Origin: Wyeomyia smithii
Taxonomy: Eukaryota; Arthropoda; Insecta; Diptera; Culicidae
Direction of reading: 5' to 3'
DNA: 64,000 nt
NCBI RefSeq assembly: GCF_029784165.1
Contig: NC_073696.1
Span: forward strand, 112,190,665 to 112,254,664
This document shows, one piece after another, positions 36,900 through 48,737 of this stretch. A program made the position numbers and the translations under genes. The notes beneath the pieces are model-generated. The model ran no database searches. It was not told the DNA's origin and was given only the letters and a program-made list of their open reading frames with translations. Each line of letters begins with the position of its first letter. Position 1 is the stretch's first letter.

Positions 36900-38339
36900 A
36901 ATATCGCTATTCGAAACCAGTTTTGTATTCAAAATAACGACTACCATTTTCTGGTGAGCTAGTTAAAATTGAGGAAGAAGCTACAAAATATTTGGGGTAG
37001 TGAGCACCTTTTAGGCAAGATGCACCTCCTCCGATTCACAGTGGAAAAACATTCAAATAACAAAATAATAATTCTGATATTGAATTATGTTTTTAGGGTG
37101 ACCTGTCAATTTGGCAGTGCTGCAATATCAAAAAATGCAAATAAATACATAAAGAAAGGTTTTCGTTCCATATAGTCTAATTGTTTTCTCAGCTGAAGTA
37201 AGTATTTTTCAGCTCTTGATTTATTGTTTGACATCAGCGAAAGTCTTACTGCATTGAATAAACGTCGAGCAAAATATTTCTGATGAAATTACGATGAAAT
37301 AAAATTTTGTGAATACTCTGCTTCTCAATAATTCATTTGTGTGCCTCGTGTTAGAATAATAAACCCTAGTTGTGAATTCAATATTAGTATGGAAATTGCG
37401 GTTATGCGATGTTTTGTATACAAACATGATTGTCCGGGAATTGCGCGAAACCTTGAATGGGGATTATTTTGTGATTTAAACTTGTGTAAAGTGAGAATAT
37501 TGGGAATAAATGAGCTAGGCTGAAAATTCTTTTTACACATCTATTCAGCAAGGTCTGAATTTATGTCAATTTTGATTCGCAATCAATAATAATACATTTG
37601 AACATAGGAGTACAATTGAGTCGAAATTTTGATTTTTAGTCGTGGAATTACTTACAATCGAATTAGTTCCAAAACATTTCAATCCTCCTTGCTTTCGCGG
37701 TCACGGGACCAATCGAAAAATACGGTGCTGTAGGAGGGTAGGTGATGAATGAAAGAGCTGGTAAGCCATTTAAAAAGTAGCAGCGATGAATTTTTGGCAG
37801 CAACCCAATAGCGAGACAAGCTGAAGAGGAACCACCATCGAATTACTATATATCGATACAATGACGGACGGCGAAGTCGGTTTGGTTGCGGTGGTCGCTC
37901 GTAGCGAATTGGGCTTCATAGCTTCATCTCATCTCATCGCACCACCCCTTTCTCGCCGTCGTCGAGTCCCGGCTCATGTATGGATGAAATTGTAAGAAGT
38001 CACTTTCTTTACGGTACTTGAGTTCGAAATGCTGCAATGATGATATACTAGCGGAACACAACAGACAAAAGGTTATCTGTAATAATTCAATAAAATATTT
38101 TCACGATTCTTGGGGTGAAAGGGCTCTCAAGCCTAGCAGTAAATGGGAAGACCATTTAAAAGTTAAAGATTCGACACATTATCTTGAATAACGAGAAGTT
38201 GTTCAGACATATGGAGGAAAAAATTAGTTTTGGTTTGAATTTCTTATAGTTTTATTGTCTTTGAAGGCCTCTATAGTTGGGCTTGTCTGCATACACAAAC
38301 AATTTCACGGATTCTTATTAAAATAGTTCAGTTGCGTCA
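36900..38339. other. Non-coding stretch
   Basis: No recognisable gene. The small open frames show no domain motifs. Confidence 0.4.
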
Positions 38340-38545
38340 AATCACATTATCTTGGTGCCCAACTTACAGTTCAAGGCAAAACGAGAAAGTCACGGATCGA
38401 TATCGTTCGCCGGTGACGGTAATGTTTCGTCAAAGGTCGTTTTTGAAGAAATGCGACCCAATGATTCCACCAGTCCATATGCCAATCCCAACTGAAGTTT
38501 TTCCATGGTTTAATGTCAAACGAGGAAGTTTGGTAATAACACCGC

Positions 38546-39784
38546 CAATTAATAATTCCTAAACTATTCGAAGCAATTGTAAATGAAAAACTATTTTCCC
38601 AAATTAAAAACCGAATAACTGAGAAGCAACATAGCTTCTTCAAGGGCCGTTCAACATCGACCAATTTACTTGAATTTATAAATTATTCATTGAATGCAAT
38701 GGATAATGGAAACCATGTAGAAGCTCTCTACACAGATTTCAGTAAGGCATTTGATCGCATAGACATACCAATGCTACTTTTCAAATTGCAAAAAATGGGA
38801 CTTGAGCCAGAACTCCTGAAGTGGCTCGAATCATATTTAACCAATCGCCAACAAATAGTTAAACAAAACTCAAACCCGATTCTAGTCACTTCTGGTGTCC
38901 CCCAAGGCTCTCATTTAGGACCTCTTCTTTTCATATTGTACGTTAACGACATTTCCTTTATTCCTAAAAAACTCAAAGTGTTAATTTATGCCGACGATAT
39001 GAAGCTCTTTTTGGAAATAAGAAATGAAGAAGACATCAATGCATTCCAGAATGAAATATACATATTCTACACATGGTGTAAAAAAAGCTTACTATAGTTA
39101 AATGTAAAAAAATGCAACCACATATCATTCTGTCGAAAAAGAACAACACCAAACATTACAATATCATTAGGAAACCAAACTGTAGCAAATTGTGAAAGAG
39201 TTAGGGACTTAGGAGTTGTCTTAGACTCCAAACTAACCTTCATTGACCACTACAACACAATAGTTCACAAAGCTAATAACATGCTAGGATTTATAAAGCG
39301 CTTTTGTTACAACTTTCAGGATCCGTATATCATCAAAACATTATATATAGCCTATGTAAGAACGATACTGGAATACTGCAGCATTGTATGGTCACCCTAT
39401 ACAATCACACACGAAGAAAGAATAGAATCGGTACAAAAGCAATTTGTATTGTATGCTCTTCGTAAATTAGGTTGGACATCATTTCCTCTTCCATCATATG
39501 AAGCTCGTTGCATGCTCATGAACATACAATCATTGAAAGAGCGTCGTGAATTCGCAATAGTGTCATTTGTAAACGACATCGTTTCGCAGCGCATTGATTC
39601 AGCTACACTTTTATCTAAGCTAAATTTCTACGCACCTCTTAGACAACTTCGAAATCGAAGCACGTTTGCCACCAATCATTACCGCACAAATTATGCAAAA
39701 TTCGGACCCTTGAATCGTATGATGGCCACTTACAATCAATACTGCGAAACCATTGACTTTACAAGGTCTTGGCATGAACTTTAA
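38546..39784 (+). pseudogene. CR1/L2-like LINE copy 3, RT and C-terminus, one stop
   Basis: From IPKLFEAIVNEKLF (about 38555) one frame runs to the TAA at 39782 with a single TAG at 39095-39097. Motifs: FFKGRSTSTNLLEF, LYTDFSKAFDRID, GVPQGSHLGPLLFILYVNDI, YADDMKLF, ISFCRK, RDLGVVLDSKLTF, EYCSIVWSP and FVLYALRKLGW. It differs from the copy at 16274-18812 and is a second CR1/L2-like family. Upstream (38340-38545) is degraded RT sequence with stops. No endonuclease is found, so the copy is 5'-truncated. Confidence 0.83.
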
Positions 39785-39898
39785 CACTTTTTTAGCTCAA
39801 TACGCAATCGCAACGCTTATTGAAAAAAATAGTTTGTAAGTAAACATTGTATTAGAATATTAGAATATTGTATATTGTCTACTTTTGATTGACGAAAT

Positions 39899-39919
39899 GA
39901 ATAAAGAATAAAGAATAAA
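39899..39919 (+). repeat. AATAAAG tandem 3' tail of CR1-like copy 3
   Basis: Three AATAAAG-like units follow the 3' UTR about 115 nt after the stop codon. This is the short-repeat tail expected of this LINE group and contains AATAAA signals. Confidence 0.7.
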
Positions 39920-40225
39920 ACCAAATCTCAGCACAGAGAACGAGGAAATGAAAACTGCAGTAACGTAGGAACTCTATATCATTTTGAATACAATCTGTAA
40001 CTACATTGCTGTTCATTGGTTCAGCGTCTGTCTGTCTGTTTATCTATAACTCTAAAATTACTGAGGGGGTTTTGAGTACAGGCAGTGTTTCAAACATCTA
40101 AGTTTCGTATTATCTTATAATCGTGAGTCATTGGGAGAGTGATTTTGTACTATGTAAACTTAAAATTTATTGTTTTTAGTCTTCAGTATAGTAATACAGG
40201 ACAGACAAATATTATCTATAACTAA

Positions 40226-42870
40226 TTAAATTATGGCTCTCTTAAACCTAGTTTTACTTATGTTAAAATCGAACTCGTGGCTTACTTCATTGAAAAGCTG
40301 TAATGTGTAATGTCATGCTGTAATATAACGACTCATTCTGACCATAAGAAGTTCGGTGGGTTGAAGTCCGAAGGAATATCCGATTTCGTAGATGACTCTG
40401 AGACACATGAAAATTTAACTGTTCAAGCAGATAACTGCAGTCTGTTGCGTCAGTTAGGAGGTCGTGAACAAACAATCTTTGGGACAACACTCTACGTTTG
40501 ACTAGTGTGCTTAATTGTATTAGCTGACACCGGTTCTCATAAGCTGGGAGGTGTAAAGGATCTTGCCATGGTAGACGACGCAAAGCAAATCGAACGAAAG
40601 AACGTTGGATGTTTTCGATTTTGGTAATTTTGGATAGTCCTGTGTGTTATGGTGCCCACACTGGTGCAGTATACTCCAAGAGGCTGCGAAGCAAAGAGCA
40701 GTAGAGTGTTTTTAAGGCGTAGATATCTTCGAAGTCAGAGGCACTTCGTTTAAGAAAACCAAGCATGGCGTATGCTATAGATGTGATAGTGTTGACATGC
40801 TCGTTGAATCGAAACTTGTTGTCAACTGAGACTCGTTCAAGTTCAAGTTGCTTTCGTTAACTCTGTATGTAAAATGTTGTGGGTTGCGAAGCCGGCTGAA
40901 TGTAATAATGTTGCATTTGTTCATGTTAACTTCTATACCGTTTACTAGGCACCAATACAAAAGGTTATCTACAACCCGCTGCAGAGCATCACGCTCAGAG
41001 GCTGATGAAACAGTGCAGAAAATTTTAAGGTCGTCAGCGAACAGTTATCTCTCGGAAGCAATGCAGTCACAAATATCATTTACAAAGAGTACGAAAATTA
41101 GTGGTCTTAATATGCTTCCTTGAGATACTCCAGAAGGTATGGAGAAGTAATAGGATGGCCTTCCCAGAACATTGACGGAAGCCGTTCAACCTGTCAGATA
41201 TGAACACAGCTAATTGATTATCCATTCGGGTAGACCTAATCGTTTCATTTTCTCAACAGCTAGCATTTTGCGGAACCTTGTAGAAAGCTTTGGAAAAGTC
41301 TATGTATATTTCATTTACTTGTTGGCGTTTCTCCATGTGTTTCAAAACCTTAGTCACATAGCACATGAGATTGGAGACTGTTGATCGTTTTTTCACGAAA
41401 TCATCTTGATAGTCAATTATAACATGACGGACAGTTGAGTATAACAAGCGGTGAAGACTCCGCTGGAGAATGAGCTGTTCAGAATTTTCGTGAGTGGCAC
41501 GGCTAGTGTTACAAAGCATCGTTTCAAAAATAATGGAGGTAAACCTTCAGGTCCAGGTCTTTTGGAGGTATCAATCGCCGCAAGAGCTGATTCTTAATCA
41601 CCCACAGATGGCGTTACTGAAGGAAGGAACAAATCAAATGTTTGTGCATTTCTGATAGCTTCGTAGTTATTGGTTGGGGGATCTTCACTATATACATTTT
41701 GAAGAAGTCGGCCAATAGGTTAGCGGAATCGTCCCCATTATTCGCGAACGTATCACGGTGAAAAACGGCGTTAGGAATTCTTTTTAGGTTTCCTGAGACT
41801 TCTGACGAAATTACAGAAAGATGACGGGTCACGTTTTACTTGGCTTTCCATTCTCGGTAACATGCATTCCGTTGTGTCGTACTGTTATTTTAGCTGGCGA
41901 AGGAGTTGTTTATTTTGGTCAGATTTATTTTTAAAGTAACGTTTTCGCGCTTTTCTCAGCCGATTACGACTATTATTTAATCTTGGATTCCACCACGGCT
42001 GCCGGTCGTTGGGCGTTCTGCGTCTTCTTTTCATAGGAACATGTTCATCAATAACATAAGAAATTGTGTCATAAACACGTTGAGCAGAATCGTCAGTTGA
42101 GCAGTGTGCGAGACTCCAATAATTGTGTGCTATCGTATTGTTTAAGGCAACAAAATCACAGCGGGAAAAATCGTATAACCACGTATCAGAAGGTTCGTTG
42201 TCGATTGTATAAGAAACGTCAAGTGTCAAAATGAAGGGAACATGATGTGCGTCAATTCGTAAAAGTAGTGATGGAGGTTCAATAATATCACAGCAATATA
42301 CATTGTTCACAAGCGCTAGTAGTCTGCCAAGTTGATTAGTAAAGTGGAATATTTGCATAAGACCATTTTCTACTAGTAAGTTAGTGAAAATAGTTGCGCT
42401 GAAGCGTTAATCGGCAGATTGCTGTTAACATCGGGATCGTAATTCCAAATGATATTCGGTAAGTTGAAGTCGCCGAGCAGAATTATTGAATCTGTCGATT
42501 TAACTAGATCATTGATCTTTCGAACGCAATCACAGTGGTTTCTGTATTCAAAACCAGGCTTAAAATATGCGCAACATATGTACACACATTGTTTCGGCAT
42601 TTCGATGTAAGTTGCAATCTGCTCCAGTCCTTCGTTCCCTAGCTGCTTCTAAGGTGTTTCTTGACCGCAATGAGAACGTCGCTCCCGCGCAGGGAGGCAC
42701 TAGTTGAGCTTCTTCGGTAGCATCTGTAGAAGTTATATTCTAAGGACAGTTCAGAGAAAGAGATGTCACTGCGGAGCCATGTTTCCGAGAAAGCTATTAC
42801 GTCATAGTCCGATGATGTAAGCGCGAGAAAGAGGTTGTTCGTTTTTGTTCTAAGCCCACGGACATTCTAG
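40226..42870 (-). pseudogene. CR1/L2-like LINE copy 4, almost complete ORF2, many lesions
   Basis: Minus strand. The endonuclease starts near 42870 with NVRGLRTKTNNLFLAL, DYDVIAFSETWL and, at about 42500, IILLGDFNLPNIIW. The endonuclease-RT linker shows RQPWWNPRLNNSRNRLRKARKRYF (about 41930-42020). RT pieces read VKKRSTVSNLMCYV and IYIDFSKAFYKVP (41400-41260), GVSQGSILRPLIFVLFVNDI (about 41100; normally GVPQGS..GPLLF), LFADDLKIF (about 41030) and FVRFALRRLPW (about 40580). The C-terminus reads FNEVSHEFDFNIS down to a TAA at 40226. Frameshifts (for example near 42375 and 40310) and stops (41041 region, 41253, 42373) make it non-functional. Its length shows the original insertion was nearly complete. 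Confidence 0.8.
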
Positions 42871-43039
42871 TAGTAGATAGTAAGCGAGCGCGTCGGAGTT
42901 GAGACAGAAGAGAGTTCGTTCGATGTCGTAGGGAAGGTTACGTTTGTAGCCGGAATATTGTGATTCGATGGGTGTGCGGAGCTTGGGATCAAGGGTTCAC
43001 CGTTCGGGCATATATTCGTTGTCACTATTTCGACTGATG

Positions 43040-43700
43040 TTATCGCTCAACCTGCCAGAAAGGTAGGCTGTTAAAAGAAAGCCCCAAGTCCCTGGTCGTT
43101 CCTCTGGGGACTTCCGGGGTGGGTGCTCACGACCTCTTTTCCGCCTGCTCGACTATGAGACGCACGAAGGCACTCAGGGTCGGCTCCGGGTCTACTTTCA
43201 GATCAAATTATTCGAAAACTCACAGTCTACTCTAAATCTTTTATTTCTACTCACAATGTTCCTTATTTCTATCGCCCACGGTGTAATCTGGATACAGGTC
43301 GGCCGACCGTTCTGCTGCTGCGCGCGTTCTGCTGCTATCCTATTGGGAGAACTAGGAGGTGTTCCTCCCGGCCCGTTACAGCCTCTAGTCAGAGCGCGTG
43401 TGACCTCGAAGGCGGGGTACCAACCGCGGGGCGGTATTTTCGGCTGATCAAATATTTCGGCTGACTTTCGGCGCACTAGCGGAGTCACACCTGGCGTCTG
43501 GCGGTGCTAGTAACTTTCTCCAGTGTGATTTTGCGACAAAATAATCTGCGACCCTAGCGCGATGTTAGCGGGGCCGGTCCTTCCTTGACACCAAAGGCAC
43601 GAAGGTTATACCAGCGGGTCCTAGCACGTGGACACACAAAAGCTCTCTTAGAGTCGTGCATATGAGGGTTAGAATTACCGATTCTAATTTTCCATACCTG
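43040..43700 (-). other. G+C-rich block of unknown origin, possibly an old LTR element or ORF1 fragment
   Basis: This block is clearly richer in G+C than its surroundings. A minus-strand stretch near 43130-43195 reads PEPTLSAFVRLIVEQAEKRS, which looks like real protein but matches no domain I can name. The adjacent minus frame 43488-43198 is Pro/Arg-rich. It might be ORF1 of the neighbouring CR1-like copy or part of an LTR element. Confidence 0.3.
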
Positions 43701-44584
43701 ACTCGTTCGTACTCCACAGCGTATATGGAATCACTTAAATTAATTCTAACTACTGCACGCTACTCTAGCGTATTTATATAAGTTAACTTTTTCTCTCCGG
43801 TATACTTTTCAGTTCGACGTACTTGTCTGAAGTGGACGTCGCTGCAATCTTGCAGGAAGGACGAGCCGACTTTTTTTATTTTCTAGCTATCTTAGCCACT
43901 GAACTGGAGTTTTTGCGTTCTATTGTTTGGCCGTGTAGAGTTCTGGATCGTATGTTGCACCGCGAGCCCTATTCAAATTAGTCGTTACATTTTTGTTTAA
44001 TTCTAACTACTTGCTGACCTTATCCTAGGAGTTGATATATTTAATTTTGTTATTACATCTTACTATAATAAATTTAACATTTTTAATAATACATTCAAAA
44101 CATAGGTGATAATGAATAACTACGAATTCAATCGCACACCCAACCTATTTCGGCATTAAATTCATCTTGAACGCTACTATACTGCGCCTCAGTGCATGAA
44201 ACGCAATCTCCCTACAGGGGTATTATAGGGTAAAGGTTCGAAACGGTAACACTGACGCTGCAGTTGGTTTTCAGAAAACCCGCTTGTTGCTCGATTTATC
44301 TTCAAACTCTCGAAAAACAATGCCAACTGGCCAAGTATTAGAGTTTATGGCTTTCTCCTTCAGGGTCATCGGTATTTCAGTTTGAAGGAAAAAAGTTGAG
44401 TGTCCTCAGATCTTCACCACGGGAAGTCAGTTTACCGACTGATATGTCGGTAGTACCTAGTTTCTCTGCCGCTAAGTTGGCTACACATTCATCGGGAGCT
44501 TCACGGGAAATGCCTGACAATTACAACCAGAATTTGCTATCTGCCATATAAGTCGGGTCTAATGAAATGGAAGTAGGGTCAGTA
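43701..44584. other. Non-coding stretch
   Basis: AT-rich, with no recognisable features. Confidence 0.4.
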
Positions 44585-44592
44585 CCGGTACC
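44585..44592. repeat. Left 8-bp target-site duplication of the hAT MITE
   Basis: CCGGTACC, repeated exactly at 44783-44790. Eight base pairs is the duplication length made by hAT transposases. Confidence 0.85.
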
Positions 44593-44782
44593 CAGGGCCG
44601 GATTTAGGCGCTGGGGGGCCCGGGGAAATTTTTTTTGTGAGGCCCTCTTTCCTTAAAGCATTTAGAGGCAACGTTCTGGAAGGTGACGAGCAAAAAAAAG
44701 GTCGCCTTAGGACTAGGTGGGCCCCTTCAATCGGGAGGCCCGGGGCATTTGCCCCCTTTGCCCCCCCTCGAATCCGGGCCTG
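44593..44782. mobile_element. hAT-type MITE, 190 bp
   Basis: The ends CAGGGCCGGATT and (inverted) CAGGCCCGGATT are terminal inverted repeats of the hAT CAGGG type. Exact 8-bp duplications flank them. G-rich subterminal blocks (GGGGGGCCCGGGG and its inverted relative) lie inside both ends. No coding capacity; it would depend on a hAT transposase elsewhere. Confidence 0.87.
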
Positions 44783-44790
44783 CCGGTACC
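44783..44790. repeat. Right 8-bp target-site duplication of the hAT MITE
   Basis: Exact copy of CCGGTACC at 44585-44592. Confidence 0.85.
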
Positions 44791-45021
44791 ACGTAAAAGT
44801 TTCGGGGGGCTGTCAGTCGAATTATCTATGTTTTCATCTCTGTTCGAACGGAACGGAACGGAGTCGAACGAAATGACCACGCGGGCTTTTTTTTCCTGAC
44901 TTATAATTCATTGTTGCCACCAATAGAATGTAGGTACTACAAGTTTAATAATGAAAATGTAAAAATATTAGTGAATTTTTGGCACTTGATAAATGAAAAA
45001 ACCACCTGTTTGAAGTTGCTC

Positions 45022-45074
45022 GGGGGGGGGGGGGGGGAGGAGTTGATCGAAAGACCACGAGGGGGGGGGGAGGG
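45022..45074 (+). repeat. Poly-G tracts (16 and 10 consecutive G)
   Basis: G-runs at 45022-45037 and 45061-45070 (plus short GGG/GG extensions after an A) form a strong G-quadruplex candidate. The word ACCACG recurs beside them, at 44876, 45054 and 45105, hinting at a small repeat element ending near 45136, where the RTE-like sequence starts. Confidence 0.8.
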
Positions 45075-45136
45075 TTGGATGGGTATAATCAGTGATCAAT
45101 ACATGACCACGTGGTTTAGGAACGGCCCCCTTGAGG

Positions 45137-46855
45137 TTAGTGAACATTGCCGCTGACAGGGGAATAGCCATCTGTAGTACCCATTTTGCACGTCTGAAAA
45201 TTCGCAAGCACACCTGGAGACACCCCAATGGAGAGGTCTGCTCTCAGATCGACCACATACTGATCGGCTTCCGGCACTTTTCAGACGTCATAGATTCAAG
45301 GGCCAAACATCGACCCGGATAACTATCTCGTGGTATGAAAGATTCACGCCCGCTTGTCCAACGGATTTAAATCGAGATCGGCGAGGAAGATAGACCTATC
45401 GACATCCAAAGGATTTCAGCGGAAGGAGTTGCAGCAGAGAATACTCGGAAAGTTGATACACGGATCGGTAAACGAGCTGGAGTGGACCCGAAAGAGCAGT
45501 GGAAGCACATCCATGATGCGGTCAGTGAAACAGCGCGAGAAGTGATAAGCATAACAACGGGCCTACGCCAACACGTTGGTAGCAGCTAACCATGTTACTC
45601 GATTCGATTTGTAGCAGCTAATTGTGTGACAATTAGCTGCTACAAATCACATGCGGGAGAAATAACGGGAAACAAGTGCTGCCAAAAAGAGGCTTCACCG
45701 CCGTAAGAAACGTGAGAACTACGATCGCGTCCTCGCAGAGGCGGAGAATTGCTTCACCAGGCACGACAAGAGGACCGCTGGGAAGGACGGCTTACCGGCC
45801 GAACTTTGCAGTGCAATTCACCAGATTAATTATCCTAAGTGTATAGTCTGAGGAACAGCAGAATACCAATGCGGTTTTTGAGTGGGACTTTCTATAACGG
45901 ACCAGATGTTTACCTTTTACAGATCCTCGACAAGTTTCGAGAACGCAACTTGGAAACAGAGCAGCTGTTTATTGATTTTAAGACGGCGTACGATACAGTG
46001 AAACGCAACGAGCTGTGGCAAAATATGCTATAACATGGTTTTCTAACAAAACTCAGGCGCTAGGACAGCGGGCGATTTTTCGGTTTGTGACGTCAGATGG
46101 TCTAAAGCAAGGTGACGGGCTCTAGAACTTGCTGTTCAACATAGCTTTAGAAGGTGCGATACGAAGGGTAGTTGTGCAGAAGATAGCCATCCTCATCACG
46201 AAGTCCCACATGCTTCTAGACATCGCCGACGACATTGATATTATTGGTCTTAACCGTAGAGCAGTTGAGGTGGCTAGTTGAGTTGCGAGGTGAAGAGATG
46301 GATTGCGGCAGCGAATAGGGCTTATTATGGACTGCGTAGCCAGCTACATAGCCTACATATCCGTACAAAATTTGCGTTCTCAAGGGGCTCTGATCATCCT
46401 GGTGGCGCTCGACGGACATAATTCGTGGACGTAGAAGAAAGCCGATCGACGCGCGTTTGAGGTATTCGGCCGTAGAATCCTGCGATCAATACTCGGAGGC
46501 AAACTAGAAAATGGGGTGTGACGCAGGCGCATGAATCACTAGCTGTACAAAGTATACAAACACGCCGATATTGTCAAGCTGATGAAACACGGCAGGTTAC
46601 AGAGGGCTGGCCACGTAGCACGGATGGCGGATGAGCGACCGGCAAAGATTATATTTAGCAGAGAACCGGATAGAGGCCGACGACTTCGAGGCAGACCTCC
46701 CACCGGCTGGATGTGTGGATGCCAGAGTAGCGGGTGTTAGGGGAGACTGGAGGGAAGCAGCCCAAGATTGAGTTTTGTAGAGGCGTATTCTGGATTCGGC
46801 ATAGGATCTCAACGACATGTCGCCATTAAAGTAAAGTAAAGTGAAGTAAGTAGTC
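45137..46855 (+). pseudogene. RTE-like LINE copy 3, decayed
   Basis: It begins in the endonuclease (FARLKIRKHTWRHPNGEVCSQIDHIL), continues with the linker (45354-45545), RTAGKDGLPAEL (45770), LQILDKFRERNL and LFIDFKTAYDTVKRNELW (45920-46020), DGLKQGDGL (about 46100), LNIALEG-like and IADDIDIIG (about 46230), and ends with RSILGGKLENGV, GHVARMADERP and a GTAAA tail at 46828-46850. At least six stops and frameshifts are present. A perfect 43-bp hairpin sits in the linker. Decay is greater than in the copy at 29795. Confidence 0.78.
45606..45648. repeat. Perfect 20-bp-arm hairpin
   Basis: GATTTGTAGCAGCTAATTGT is followed after GTG by its exact inverted copy. The word GTAGCAGCTAA also occurs directly at about 45577. 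The hairpin is inserted in, or duplicated within, the RTE-like linker. Confidence 0.85.
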
Positions 46856-47488
46856 CGTTGTCATAGTGGACGTAAATAGCTGCGCGAGGTGATGCGCCTT
46901 GCCGTACCTACATGTACAGCTCTACTTACGACTGTATATTAACATACGCGTGCACTATAACATCGAACCTAAGGTCACTGAAAAGAGACTCCTTCTTGCA
47001 AGGGCGGATGGCTGCTACTCCAGGCACGATGCGAGGAGCTTTTACATAAATATTAGAAGATTTAGGAGCCGAAACGTGGCTGCCCCAGTCATGTGCAACG
47101 ACAGGTAGGGAGATCTGATTACCGATAAATCAGAGGTGGCCAGACGTTGTGAACAACATTCGAGTGTGCTGTTGAACGGCGAGGAATACAGAGGTGTCAA
47201 AAGGAGCAGGATGGATATTGAGGATGATGGACAAGCTGTGGATTCGCTATCCATGGACGAGGTGAAGAGAGCAGTGAAAGAGTTGAGCAGGGCAGCTAGG
47301 AAGAATGGCATTTCCACTGAAGTTTTAAAGGCGGGACAAAACAGCTGTATCGTGCCAGCTATTGGATCATGCTGAAAGTATGGTTTGATGAAGATTTGCC
47401 CTTGGATTGGTTAGAGTTTGGTTGATCCCATATGATCGATGTACAAAACGATGTATACCGCCTGGACTTTAGTAATTATATAGGCATA

Positions 47489-47583
47489 CCCTAGTAACAA
47501 TATTGGTTTTATCAAAGTTTTTAGCGCTTGAACAGCCAAAACAGCGCTATAAAACTTTTATAAAACCAGTTTTGTTACTTGGG
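47489..47583. mobile_element. 95-bp palindromic MITE with TA duplication
   Basis: The ends CCCTAGTAAC and (inverted) CCCAAGTAAC open two arms of ~40 bp that match almost throughout (GGTTTTATNAAAGTTTT, AGCGCT), with a 14-nt spacer. TA lies on both sides (47487-47488 and 47584-47585). It sits inside RTE-like copy 4 and so is younger. Confidence 0.82.
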
Positions 47584-48011
47584 TAACTCTTCCCAATACC
47601 GCTCACATTCTCTCTTCCATCGTGTTTCACAGACTGAGGCCGTTGCAAGCAGAGAATTCGGGTATTAACCTTACAGACTCACCATCTGTAAACAGACTTC
47701 AAAGCAGCGTACGACTCAGTTAAGAGAAATGAGTCATGGCGGATCATGTTCGAATATGGTTTTCCAACAAAGATAATAAGATTGATACGTGACATCCTTG
47801 ACGGTTCCACATCATGCCTAAGGGTAGCCGGTGAGTTGTCGGACGCTGTCGTGACGTTATATGGTTTGAAGCAAGGTGATGGGCTGTCAAACTTATTGTT
47901 AAACATCACATTGGAAGGCGCTATATGGAGGGCTGGCGTAAATAGTTGTGACACTATCATTACAAAGTCTCACATGCCCCTAGGTTTATCGAACGATATC
48001 GACATCACTGG

Positions 48012-48737
48012 TGTAGTATGTAAGGAAGTAAACACATTGTTCGTTCAAAGCAATAAAAAAATATGTTAAATATGAGTATATAATAAATATATTATAGTAA
48101 AAGTTAGTTGACCATTATCCATATTATACAAGAAAAAGCCTCATTGTACAAGAAAAAACAAGAACCAAAAACTAAGCAGAAAATTTGATAAAACAGAAGA
48201 ATAGAAGACAAACAAACCATAAATCCGGTACACCACCAGACTTAGTACTTTTTAAAGAGGAAAATTAAATACATTTTGTCTCGGACCATATTAATGAGAG
48301 CTCAGAAAACAGTTACAGGAAAAATAATAACAGTTTATAAAACCAGATTGAACAAGAGCCAAGCAAGCATTAATTACATATACATTAAGAAGAAACTGAA
48401 GAAGAGAAAAAGAGAACAATTGTAGGTTTTCAAAACATTTTTTTTTCGAGACAACTGGGGAACGACCATTTTTTAAAAATGGTCGTTCCCCAGTTGTCTC
48501 GAAAAAAAATTGTTTTGAAAACCTACAATTGTTCTCTTTTTCTTATTCTAAATTAGAATAATTTCACCCTGTTTCATTATTCTCTCTAAGGGGGATGGTG
48601 TAGTATGAATAAGTACGATTAGTCATTAGTGCAACAGTAAAACCGATTAACAACAACAAACGGAATTCCCTACGGACCACACCTTGTGTATGATCCTATG
48701 ACTTGCCGCGGATCCACCGTCGAACAATCAATTTTCA
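48012..48737 (+). mobile_element. LTR-type insertion (solo or internally deleted) in RTE-like copy 4
   Basis: The insert starts TGTAGTATG and ends TTTTCA (TG...CA) and is flanked by CTGG on both sides (48008-48011 and 48738-48741). Removing it with one CTGG makes the RTE frame read through (ITG then INRRVVEEA). A purine run AAGGGGGA (48588-48595) precedes a second TGTAGTATG at 48599, like a polypurine tract before a 3' LTR. The first and second copies share only about nine bases, so I cannot define both LTRs. It has no coding capacity. Confidence 0.6.
48406..48542. repeat. 137-bp near-perfect palindrome
   Basis: The arms 48406-48473 and 48475-48542 mirror each other with one mismatch (GAAAAAGAGAACAATTG at the left end, its inverse at the right end; centre ATTTTTTAAAAAT). 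A second small palindrome, TTATTCTAAATTAGAATAA, follows at 48543-48561. All lie inside the LTR-type insertion. Confidence 0.9.
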
